This document shows, in pieces, positions 19,301-27,547 of a stretch of DNA of 64,000 nucleotides. The stretch is from NCBI GenBank assembly GCA_025963645.1, contig JAOQAI010000017.1:186001-250000 (forward strand), given 5' to 3'. The notes below the pieces were generated by a model. That model was not told the DNA's origin and ran no database searches. It saw only the letters and a program-made list of their open reading frames with translations. The position numbers and the translations under genes are program-made. Each line of letters begins with the position of its first letter. The stretch's first letter is position 1. The DNA is from Flaviaestuariibacter sp. (GTDB lineage Bacteria > Bacteroidota > Bacteroidia > Chitinophagales > Chitinophagaceae).

Positions 19301-19534
19301 GAACCCAATAGCGACGGCGCTTTCGACCGGCGGCTGATACCCGTAAGCAAGGCAGATGAGGATTTTGTGCTGAGCCAAGTAAAGGATACCTGGGAGAAGA
19401 TACAGGAGCATGAGTTTTATGTGGGCTGCGGCAAGGCGGAGTGCCACTGGTGCAATTTTGTGAAGGAGCATAAGCTGTATGTGGAACTGGAGGAGGTGGA
19501 AGTGGATGAGCCTTTTGCGCTGCGAGCGGTTTAA
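16370..19534 (+). CDS. UvrD/PcrA-family helicase fused to a C-terminal PD-(D/E)XK nuclease domain
   Basis: AGPGTGKTQIL; LLVDEYQDTSGSQN; VVGDDDQSIFRFQGA; GSKGLEYTYVFFIGC; C-terminal LDCPVKFYYQSLVRVP...ITDFKTG and CGKAECHWC. Confidence 0.92.
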   Translation: MSNHRDTLLQTFTKEYSRLNTAQRQAVDRIEGPVMVIAGPGTGKTQILSVRIGKILLETDAQPSNILCLTYTDAGVLAMRKRLVSMIGPDAYSVNLHSYHSFCNTVIQQNGHLFHKRDLQPINELEQQQCLMKLIDGFDNDSPLKRYKTDAYFEAAALRDLFSSMKREGWTTEGLLQKIDEYITDVVPEEFANKVKLRKGIVELTQKGKDEIDRMEKLKAAVEAFPAYQQILKEEKRYDFDDMIAWVIDVFQTHPDVLARYQEQYQYLLVDEYQDTSGSQNKLVELLISYWEVPNVFVVGDDDQSIFRFQGANMENMMLLAKKFEKDLLRVVLTENYRSVQPILDAAHHLIGNNLQRLTNEYADMQKILSSSHADLKELHIAPVVRSVASEFEENVLVAEEIKALIDEGMKPGCIAVIYKEHKTGDELQRFLQLQGVPVYVKRSVNLLKESFIKKVLSFLQYTVAETDIPYSGEQYLFNILHYDFYKIPPLRIAALCHDVMAQKRSRKNTTLRSYLSELAKGSKGLLFSGDAVTDSLVQVHTVLEGLITDSQNLPLLRWMEKLFNEAGILSYIMQQPEKAVYMKQLNGFFDYIQDECRRNPDLDLPGLMAQIQLLHENKIPVPLVQTAGNEDGVNLLTCHGSKGLEYTYVFFIGCHSGLWEGKRKYSGGYKLPSNLFQKVSTQENEEELRRLFFVAATRAEKYLYLSFPSNSNEGKSLEASRFLAEMNVDGNLEIKPAPIPEETILKYSVLRYGLQQKPVLERGEKDFINSLLSNFKMNVTALNNYLDCPVKFYYQSLVRVPSAVSESAQFGSSMHDALNAYYIKMMEGKAYPAKDVLLSRFSWHLHQHREVFTPVSLKRFTDYGLLCLAAFYEAHFANSTGPDFIRTEVALEAIVDGIPLKGFADKIQHWGNEIAITDFKTGSLEKSNKRWEFAEPTHPKKPEGGNYWRQAVFYKILSDNAKGKRPELRSIDFLFIEPNSDGAFDRRLIPVSKADEDFVLSQVKDTWEKIQEHEFYVGCGKAECHWCNFVKEHKLYVELEEVEVDEPFALRAV

Positions 19535-19571
19535 TTGCCGCAAAGGCGCTAAGACACTAAGGAGCACAAAG
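19535..19571 (+). repeat. Left inverted repeat of the GxxExxY cassette
   Basis: TTGCCGCAAAGGCGCTAAGACACTAAGGAGCACAAAG; 32/37 identical to the reverse complement of 19970-20006. Confidence 0.85.
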
Positions 19572-19578
19572 TTTTAAG

Positions 19579-19974
19579 ATGAATACAGATCGCAAGCAAA
19601 GACAGGAAGAGATTGGAAAGCAAATAGTAGATATAGCTTTCCAATTGCACAAAAAGCTGGGTCCGGGATTATTAGAAAGTGTCTATGAGAAATGCTTCTG
19701 TTATGAATTGAAGAAGCGTGGGTTCTCTTTTGTCACGCAAAAGAAGGTGCCCATCATATATGATGAAATTGTTTTTGAAGAAGGTTTACGACTAGACTTG
19801 TTGGTTGAGGATTTGGTAATCGTGGAATTGAAAGCACAAGAAAACTATCACCCTGTTTGGGAGGCGCAATTGTTAAGCTACTTGAGATTAACGGGCATGG
19901 AGTTGGGCTACATTATCAACTTCACTGTATCCTTAATAAAAGATGGCATCAAGCGCATGAAACTTTCCTCTTAG
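19579..19974 (+). CDS. GxxExxY family protein (PD-(D/E)XK-like)
   Basis: GPGLLESVYEKCFCYEL (GxxExxY) and LRLDLLVEDLVIVELKA. Confidence 0.9.
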   Translation: MNTDRKQRQEEIGKQIVDIAFQLHKKLGPGLLESVYEKCFCYELKKRGFSFVTQKKVPIIYDEIVFEEGLRLDLLVEDLVIVELKAQENYHPVWEAQLLSYLRLTGMELGYIINFTVSLIKDGIKRMKLSS

Positions 19975-20006
19975 TGCTCCTTCGTGTCTTGGCGTCTTTG
20001 TGGCAA
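19970..20006 (-). repeat. Right inverted repeat of the GxxExxY cassette, overlapping the stop codon
   Basis: CTTAGTGCTCCTTCGTGTCTTGGCGTCTTTGTGGCAA. Confidence 0.85.
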
Positions 20007-20056
20007 CACCAACTTTAGCCCCTTATTAAGAACAACCATCCTAAGTTTGTTCCGTA

Positions 20057-21460
20057 ATGAAATGGTCGCCGCTTTTCTTTCTTGTATTCGTTGTAGGTTT
20101 TTTTTCCTTGCTAGGGTACTCTTGCGCTAACATCGTTCCGCCCTTGGGTGGCCCCAGGGACTCCCTGCCGCCCCGGTTGGTAAAGGCGACCCCGCCGGAT
20201 TCTGCCACCAATTTTACCGGTCGCCGGATAGAGCTGGAGTTTGATGAATTTCTCGATGACCTGCAGGACATTTCCAGAAACCTTTTGTTCACCCCGCTTT
20301 TTAATACGAATCCTTCCATTGCCGTGAAGCTGCGGACCATGACCATCAACCTGCGTGATTCGCTGGAGCCCAATACCACTTATACTTTTAATTTTGGTGA
20401 TGCCATACGTGACATCAATGAGGGCAATGTGCTGCGCAACTTCAGCTACACATTCTCGACCGGGTCGGCATTGGATTCCCTGACTTTCTCCGGAAGGGTA
20501 ATGATGGCCGAAACCGGTAAGGTTGATACTACCTTGATTGTTGTATTGTATCGCAACCTCTCTGATTCGGCTGTGCGATTGGAGAACCCGCGCTATGTGA
20601 CCAAGCTGGATGGAGCAGGTAATTTTAGCTTTCGCAACCTGCCTGCCGGGCGGTTTGCGGTATATGCACTAAGTCCTTCACCTTCCGGTCGCCGGTACCT
20701 AAACCCGGTGCAGCAGGCATTTGGCTTTCTCGATTCTTCAATAACAGTGCGTAGTGGTGTAGCTCCCGTTTCTATAATGGCATATAAAGATCCTGCGCCC
20801 ATCACAGCTGCAACTGCCTCAACCGGAGGCCGCGTCCAGGGCGCTGCCGACAAACGGTTGCGCATCACCAACAATCTTTCCAATAACCAACAAGACCTTT
20901 TAAGCGACCTGGTCCTCAACTTCGAACGCCCGCTTCGAGGCTTCGATTCGGCGCAGGTCAGGCTTTCGATTGATAGCACGTTTAAGCCAGTGCCTTTTTC
21001 CATAGCGCTTGATTCTTTTCGTCAAAAAGCTACGATTCGAACAGCATGGCAAGAGGGCAAAAAATATAACCTGGAGCTGGGAAGGGATTTTGCTGAAGAC
21101 ACAACCGGACGCAAGTTGCTGAAATCTGATACGCTTCATTTTACCACGAAGAAGCGTAGTGATTATGCCACCGTTTCCATTAAGCTGCGCAACCTTGATG
21201 CTACACAAAAGCCCGTGTTGCAGTTTTTCCAAAACGGCGCTTTGGCTTTTTCGGTGGCAGTTCCTAACGGCTCCTTTTCAAGTAGTCTTTTTGTTCCCGG
21301 CGACTATGAATTACGGGTGCTTTACGACAGGAACGGAAATGGCAAATGGGATCCGGGCCAATTTTTTGGTACGAAGCGCCAGCCAGAGATCGTTAAGCCG
21401 GTGGAGCGCCGGGCTCTGATAAAGGCAGGCGTGGAAAATGAATTCGAAGCCAGTCTTTAA
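20057..21460 (+). CDS. Ig-like domain-containing lipoprotein
   Basis: GYSCANIVPPLGGPRDSLPPRLVKATPPDSATNFTGRRIELEFDEFL. Confidence 0.85.
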   Translation: MKWSPLFFLVFVVGFFSLLGYSCANIVPPLGGPRDSLPPRLVKATPPDSATNFTGRRIELEFDEFLDDLQDISRNLLFTPLFNTNPSIAVKLRTMTINLRDSLEPNTTYTFNFGDAIRDINEGNVLRNFSYTFSTGSALDSLTFSGRVMMAETGKVDTTLIVVLYRNLSDSAVRLENPRYVTKLDGAGNFSFRNLPAGRFAVYALSPSPSGRRYLNPVQQAFGFLDSSITVRSGVAPVSIMAYKDPAPITAATASTGGRVQGAADKRLRITNNLSNNQQDLLSDLVLNFERPLRGFDSAQVRLSIDSTFKPVPFSIALDSFRQKATIRTAWQEGKKYNLELGRDFAEDTTGRKLLKSDTLHFTTKKRSDYATVSIKLRNLDATQKPVLQFFQNGALAFSVAVPNGSFSSSLFVPGDYELRVLYDRNGNGKWDPGQFFGTKRQPEIVKPVERRALIKAGVENEFEASL

Positions 21461-21533
21461 ACGCTTTAAATAATCTCCTAAGCAAGCTTCAGGTGTAGCA
21501 TGAACCCTTGCATCAATACAGTAGTTTTGAACG

Positions 21534-22693
21534 GTGAAGATCATTAACCGAACCGTTTGGTTGCTTTCGCTGGTCAGCTTATTGGCTGATGTGGCCAGCG
21601 AGATGCTTTACCCCATCATACCCATTTACCTAAACGAGATCGGCTTTTCGGTTTTATTGATCGGTGTGCTGGAAGGGGTGGTCAATTTTGTAGCGGGGCT
21701 TACGAAAGGCTATTTTGGAAAACGCAGTGACGAAACGGGTTTGCGTCTTCCATTTATTAAAACCGGCTATGCGTTAAGTGCTCTTTCAAAACCATTGCTG
21801 GCGTTTTGGGCGGCACCGTTATGGGTATTTTTTGTGCGCTCCCTGGACCGTCTGGGCAAGGGCGTACGGACAGCAGCAAGAGACGCGTTGCTATCACAAC
21901 AGGCTACTCCGGCAACGAAGGCAAGAGTATTTGGATTTCACCGTTCGATGGACACATTGGGCGCCGCTATTGGCCCGGTCATCACACTGGGCTTGTTGCT
22001 TCTCTTTCCTAAAGATTACCCGCTGCTTTTTCTTATCGCTTTTATTCCGGGTATATTATCAGTGTTATTGATCTTTTGGCTAAAGGAAAAAAAAAACCCA
22101 CGGCTATATCAAAGAGGGGTTCGTTCTTTTCTTATTTCGGTTACTGGAAGGTTGCTTCCCCTGCTTATAGAAAGTTAGTCATCGGCTTGTTGGTTTTTGC
22201 GCTTTTCAATAGCGCTGATGTTTTTTTGCTATTAAAAACAAAGGAAGTCACCGGAAGCGATACCGTGACCATCAGCGCCTATATCCTGTATAATATCGTA
22301 TTTGCCATTGCTTCCTACCCGCTGGGCGCCTTAGCGGATCGTATGGGCATGCGCACCGTTTTTGCAGGCGGGATAGCACTCTTTGCCATTGTATATTTCC
22401 TGTTTGGCGTTGCCCATTCCGTACTTCCGCTTTTCGCAGCATTTATTCTCTATGGTATTTATGCAGCAGCAACCGAGGGTATTTCAAAAGCCTGGATCAC
22501 TACTATTGAAACGGAAAAACCGGCTACAGCAATTGGCTTTTATACCTCATGCGAAAGCATCTGCGCTTTATTGGCCAGCGTGATTGCCGGGGCGGTTTGG
22601 AGTGGTTTCGGCAGCAGCGCTACTTTCTTTCTTACAGCAGCTGTCGCCATACTGGTTTTGATCTATATGATTACGGCAAGGTTTTCCTCGTAG
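21534..22693 (+). pseudogene. MFS transporter split into two ORFs at an A10 tract
   Basis: ORFs 21534-22178 and 22076-22693 are two halves of one transporter; one extra A at 22087-22096 yields LKEKKKPTAISKRGSFFSYFGYWK. Confidence 0.85.
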
Positions 22694-22750
22694 GCTTTAA
22701 GAAACCGTCCTATTGAAGTTGGCAGCGGTCTAACCTTTATTGCTTTCTTT

Positions 22751-24835
22751 TTGTATCTTTTTGGCGTGAGAGCCGCCCTATCCATTTGGAAAAGAATTCC
22801 AATGCTTCGGTTGCTGATTCCCTTTATCTTAGGTATCGGGCTGCAATGGTATGTCACTATTCCCCTGCTTTGGCTTTGCGCCGCAGGTTTTGTGGCTTGT
22901 GGTATTAGTTCGTTTTTACTTTTCTTCAGCACGGCCCGTAAATTTCAAATAGGATGGTTACAGGGTACAGCATTGCAAATCCTTTTAGTGGTATTAGGCA
23001 GCCTGGCTGTCTGGAGCCACGATATAAGAAATACAAAGAACTGGTTTGGGCATCAATACGCACAAGGAGAAAAGCTGCTGGTGACTTTGCAAGAGCCGCT
23101 GGTAGAAAAGGCAGCTTCCTACAAAGCATTAGGAGAAGTGAAGGGTCTTTACAAAGAAGGCGTGTTTTATAAAGCAGCAGGCAAACTATTAGTATATTTT
23201 AAAAAGGATGCATCAGCATTACAATTAGGCTATGGCTCGCAAGTCGTCATTGGACGACCGTTGCAGGAGATCCGGAACAGCGGCAATCCCGGCGGCTTTG
23301 ATTATAAACGCTATAGCTTGTTTGCCGGCATTACGCACCAGGTTTATTTAACACCCGCTGACTATAAACTTTTGCCACAACAAAACGAACAGGCCTTCCG
23401 CAGGGCTATCTTTCACAGCCGCAAAGCGATCGTCCGCATCTTCAAGGAAAATATAGCCGGCGCTAAAGAACAAGGTTTGGCAGAAGCATTATTGATAGGC
23501 TACAAAGATGATCTTGATAAAAAGCTGGTGCAATCTTATACCAATACCGGCGTAGTGCATATCATAGCTATTTCGGGATTGCACCTGGCTTTGATTTACA
23601 GCTTACTCATGTGGGTAACGAAACTGATGAAAGGACGGCAACTGCAATGGTGGCGGTTGTTGATAGTAGTGAGTTGCCTGTGGGTATTCAGTTTATTGAC
23701 TGGTGCGCAACCATCAGTGCTACGTGCAGCTGTTATGTTTACGGCTATTGCATCCGCCACTGTCTTAAAGCGCCGCACTTCCATTTACAACACCATCGCA
23801 TTGGCCGCCTTTCTCTTGCTTTGCTGGAACCCGTTCTGGCTCTGGGATGTTGGCTTTCAGCTTTCCTTTTTGGCGGTGCTGAGTATCATAATCTTTTATC
23901 AACCTATCTATAACTGGGTTTTTATAGAGAATAAGACCGTTGATTATTTATGGAAACTGCTGGCGGGTTCTTTGGCCGCACAGGTATTAACCCTGCCTAT
24001 CTGCATTTATTATTTCCACCAGTTCCCGGTCCTGTTCTTATTTGCCAACCTGTTAGCCGTACCGCTTTCGGGGTTGATTGTTTATGCCGAAATAATCTTG
24101 TGTGTATTCCATTTCATTAAGCCCCTTGCTACATTTTGGGGATGGGTGCTGACTAAAAGCATACGACTTATGAATACATACATTGAGCGGCTGGAGACGG
24201 TGCCGTTTGCGGTGTGGAATGGCATGTCAATAACGGTATGGCAAACCGTATTGCTGTATGGATTTATAATCGGCATTGCACATTGGCTCATGCGATCGGT
24301 GAAGCGTTCGGCAACGCTTGCCTTCGTATGCCTGGCAGCCTTAACCTGCCTTCGTTCCTATTCATTCGTGCAGGCGAATAAGCAGCATAAGCTTATCGTT
24401 TACAATATTCCAAAGCACCAGGCCATAGATATTATGGATGGCAGGCGTTATGCCTTCCTGGGAGATGCGGCATTAACGCAAAATGATTTCCTGCGTAATT
24501 TCCATCTTCAACCATCAAGGGTGCAGGACCGCGTAATGGAAGACTCTCTGGCACCGACAAAGGGTTTCGGTTTTTACGGGAAGCAGGTATTGGTGGTTGA
24601 TACGACGTGCCGGTTCTCACCTTTACCAATCAAGCCTCCTATTGACCTGCTGGTACTTTCTAAGAACCCCAAACTATACATTTCAGATCTTACTAATACT
24701 TTTGCCATAAAGCAAGTGGTCATAGACGGATCAGTGCCGCAGTGGAAAGCTGCCCGCTGGCAACGCGACTGCGATTCGCTGCGCATACCCTGTTACAATG
24801 TTGTGGAAAACGGCGCTTTTGTGCTAAACTGGTAG
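22751..24835 (+). CDS. comEC: ComEC/Rec2 family competence protein
   Basis: SGNPGGFDYKRYSLFAGITHQVYL; IAISGLHLALIYSLL; TGAQPSVLRAAVMFT; GFQLSFLAVLSII. Confidence 0.92.
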   Translation: MYLFGVRAALSIWKRIPMLRLLIPFILGIGLQWYVTIPLLWLCAAGFVACGISSFLLFFSTARKFQIGWLQGTALQILLVVLGSLAVWSHDIRNTKNWFGHQYAQGEKLLVTLQEPLVEKAASYKALGEVKGLYKEGVFYKAAGKLLVYFKKDASALQLGYGSQVVIGRPLQEIRNSGNPGGFDYKRYSLFAGITHQVYLTPADYKLLPQQNEQAFRRAIFHSRKAIVRIFKENIAGAKEQGLAEALLIGYKDDLDKKLVQSYTNTGVVHIIAISGLHLALIYSLLMWVTKLMKGRQLQWWRLLIVVSCLWVFSLLTGAQPSVLRAAVMFTAIASATVLKRRTSIYNTIALAAFLLLCWNPFWLWDVGFQLSFLAVLSIIIFYQPIYNWVFIENKTVDYLWKLLAGSLAAQVLTLPICIYYFHQFPVLFLFANLLAVPLSGLIVYAEIILCVFHFIKPLATFWGWVLTKSIRLMNTYIERLETVPFAVWNGMSITVWQTVLLYGFIIGIAHWLMRSVKRSATLAFVCLAALTCLRSYSFVQANKQHKLIVYNIPKHQAIDIMDGRRYAFLGDAALTQNDFLRNFHLQPSRVQDRVMEDSLAPTKGFGFYGKQVLVVDTTCRFSPLPIKPPIDLLVLSKNPKLYISDLTNTFAIKQVVIDGSVPQWKAARWQRDCDSLRIPCYNVVENGAFVLNW

Positions 24836-24882
24836 CGCCTACCTTTGTCCCTCTTTCGAACGCCCGCCCCAACCATTTTAGC

Positions 24883-26526
24883 ATGAAAAAGAAAATCTCC
24901 GCAGCGCTGCTTTCTGTTTTTTATAAAGACGGACTGGAGCCGCTGGTACGTCAATTAAGCAGCCAGGGCACGACGCTTTACTCTACCGGCGGCACACAAG
25001 CTTTTATTGAAGGACTGGGCATTGAAGTAATTCCTGTTGAAAGCCTGACCTCTTATCCTTCGATCTTGGGTGGCCGAGTAAAAACCTTGCACCCCCTGGT
25101 ATTTGGTGGCATCCTGGGCAAGCGGGCTGATGCCATGCATTTGAACGATATGCTGGAGTATGGCATCCCGGAGATAGACCTGGTAGTGGTTGATCTGTAT
25201 CCCTTTCAAGAGACGGTAGCACAAACAAACGATGAAGCGCAGATCATAGAAAAGATCGACATTGGTGGTCCTTCGATGATACGGGCAGCCGCCAAGAACT
25301 TCAGCGATGTCGTAGTGATCGCTTCAAAAGACGACTATAGCGGCTTGGTGGAGACACTGCAAGCGCAAGAGGGCGAAACAACACTGGAACAACGCAAAGC
25401 CTACGCAGCCAAAGCCTTCCAGGTAGTGGCGGATTATGATATTGCCATTACGAATTACTTCAGTGCCGACACACCGCTTACCGTGTTTGGAAAAGAGCAG
25501 CAAACGCCGCTGCGCTATGGCGAGAACCCGCACCAAAAAGCGGCTTTCTTTGGTGATCTTTCGCAATGCTTTACACAGCTACACGGCAAGGAGATCAGCT
25601 ATAATAATCTGGTAGATATTGATGCAGCGGTTGAATTGATAAGGGATGCAGCCCCCTCCGGCTTCCCCGGCGGGGGAGAGCCCCAGGCACAAGGCCAGCT
25701 TAGCGGCGACCCTGCCATAAATACAAGTGCGTCGCAAAGCGGGCCAGGTGCGGTTGGTGGTCCTTCCTACCGGGAAGGGTCGGGGATGGGCTCGGCCGTC
25801 TTTGCCATCATCAAACACACCAACCCTTGTGGTGTAGCCAGCCGGTCAACGGTGGCGGAGGCGTGGACAGCCGCATTGGCATCAGACCCTGAAAGTGCTT
25901 TTGGTGGTGTATTGGTTTGTAATGGAACAATTGATGTAGCTACTGCAACAGCCATCAACGAAATCTTTTTTGAAGTGCTGTTAGCGCCTTCTTTTGAGGA
26001 AGAGGCCTTGAGTATTTTGAAGTCCAGGAAGAATCGTATTCTATTACAAATGAAGGAAAAAGCCTTTGCTTCAAAAGTCTACAAAAGCCTGTTGAACGGC
26101 ACCTTAGTGCAGGATAAGGATAACAGCAATTATGAAAGGTGGGAAGAGGTCGGGGGCAAAGAATCCGGTGCGCAGAAAGACGATCTGGGGTTTGCCAATC
26201 TTATCTGCAAGCATCTAAAAAGCAATGCTATTGCCTTGGTAAAGGATGGACAGTTGATTGGTAAAGGCTGCGGCCAAACGAGCCGCATTGATGCCTTGCG
26301 CCAGGCGCTGGAAAAAGCAAGACAATTCAATTTTGACCTAACCGGCGCCGTCATGGCCAGTGATGCGTTCTTTCCATTTAATGATTGTGTGCAACTCGGG
26401 TATGAAGCCGGCATCACTGCCTTTATACAGCCCGGCGGCTCCATCCGCGACAAGGACAGCATAGACTATTGCAAAGAACACGGTTTGGCAATGGTGTTAA
26501 CAGGAACCAGGCATTTCAGACACTAG
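24883..26526 (+). CDS. purH: Bifunctional AICAR formyltransferase/IMP cyclohydrolase carrying an in-frame insertion
   Basis: Start chosen at MKKKISAALLSVFYKDGLEPLVRQL; GGRVKTLHPLVFGGIL; RYGENPHQKAAFF; IIKHTNPCGVASR; extra low-complexity segment between VELIRD and VFAIIKHTN. Confidence 0.95.
   Translation: MKKKISAALLSVFYKDGLEPLVRQLSSQGTTLYSTGGTQAFIEGLGIEVIPVESLTSYPSILGGRVKTLHPLVFGGILGKRADAMHLNDMLEYGIPEIDLVVVDLYPFQETVAQTNDEAQIIEKIDIGGPSMIRAAAKNFSDVVVIASKDDYSGLVETLQAQEGETTLEQRKAYAAKAFQVVADYDIAITNYFSADTPLTVFGKEQQTPLRYGENPHQKAAFFGDLSQCFTQLHGKEISYNNLVDIDAAVELIRDAAPSGFPGGGEPQAQGQLSGDPAINTSASQSGPGAVGGPSYREGSGMGSAVFAIIKHTNPCGVASRSTVAEAWTAALASDPESAFGGVLVCNGTIDVATATAINEIFFEVLLAPSFEEEALSILKSRKNRILLQMKEKAFASKVYKSLLNGTLVQDKDNSNYERWEEVGGKESGAQKDDLGFANLICKHLKSNAIALVKDGQLIGKGCGQTSRIDALRQALEKARQFNFDLTGAVMASDAFFPFNDCVQLGYEAGITAFIQPGGSIRDKDSIDYCKEHGLAMVLTGTRHFRH
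25649..25792. repeat. Palindromic MITE-like insertion translated within purH
   Basis: Imperfect outer arms AGCCCCCTCCGGCTTCCCCGGCGGGGGAG and ...CCTACCGGGAAGGGTCGGGGATGGGCT; inner stem GGCCAGCTTAGCGGCGAC / GTCGCAAAGCGGGCC. Confidence 0.65.
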
Positions 26527-26539
26527 AGAAAGGGGTAGC

Positions 26540-27547
26540 ATGAACAAAGGCACAACAGAAGAATTAACCGATATTATTCCCAGCGATCCCCAGGGAACGA
26601 AAGGCGCTGCCTATTATCTATCGAGGTTCAACCCTTTGCATTTTCATAAGCGGGGCACCCGAACGAAGGCCATCGCGGCATTAGTCCTTATCTGTTTTTT
26701 ATGGGGCAGCACCTGGCTGGTTTCTAAGGAAGGCGTTAAGCACATGCCGGCTTTGCAAATGGCCGGCATCCGCCAAATAGCAGCCGGACTATGTCTCGTT
26801 CTTTTCTTTATAGCAAGAGGCGCCGTTTGGCCAAAGGGCAAGGAATGGCGGGTGATCTTCATGCTCAGCCTTCTGAACTTTCTTCTCAGCAATGCTTTAT
26901 CCACCTGGGGCGTGAAATATATTTCCGCCGGCCTGGGTGCCGTGATAGGCGCCATCTTTCCGCTGTGGCTCGTGATCATTGGGCTGTTCGGCACCCGCGT
27001 TAAACGACAACCGAAAACGGTACTGGGGCTATTGCTTGGCTTTACCGGCATCTGTGTTATTTTCTATGAGCACCTTTCCGATTTTCTGATTGCAGACTTT
27101 CGCTTGGGCATTTTCTTATCGCTGGCTTCCACCTGGTCATGGGCTTTCGCTACGCTTTATACAAAGAAACAAGCCGCTCATTTCAACCCGTATTTCAGCC
27201 TCGGATTACAAATGATGTTATCGGGTATCGTACTTACTATCGTTACCGAAGTAACGGGAATTGCTGTACCGATGGCTCAAATCCCCTGGCAGTCATGGGC
27301 GGCTATTGGCTACCTGGCGCTTTTCGGTTCTGTAATGGCGTTCGTAGCTTATTTGTATGCCCTGCAGAATCTTCCAACAGAGCAGGTAAGCATATATGCT
27401 TATGTGAACCCCGTGGTAGCGGTGTTATTAGGCTGGGCTATTTTCGATGAAAAGCTCTCAGGGTTTATCATCTGCGGTACGCTCATTACCCTGTATGGCG
27501 TGTACCTGGTGAACCGTGCGGCATTGGCGTCAAAAGCTAAGCCTTAG
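26540..27547 (+). CDS. EamA/DMT family transporter
   Basis: FLWGSTWLVSKEGVKHMPALQMAGIRQIAAG; ten TM pattern; YAYVNPVVAVLLGW. Confidence 0.9.
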   Translation: MNKGTTEELTDIIPSDPQGTKGAAYYLSRFNPLHFHKRGTRTKAIAALVLICFLWGSTWLVSKEGVKHMPALQMAGIRQIAAGLCLVLFFIARGAVWPKGKEWRVIFMLSLLNFLLSNALSTWGVKYISAGLGAVIGAIFPLWLVIIGLFGTRVKRQPKTVLGLLLGFTGICVIFYEHLSDFLIADFRLGIFLSLASTWSWAFATLYTKKQAAHFNPYFSLGLQMMLSGIVLTIVTEVTGIAVPMAQIPWQSWAAIGYLALFGSVMAFVAYLYALQNLPTEQVSIYAYVNPVVAVLLGWAIFDEKLSGFIICGTLITLYGVYLVNRAALASKAKP

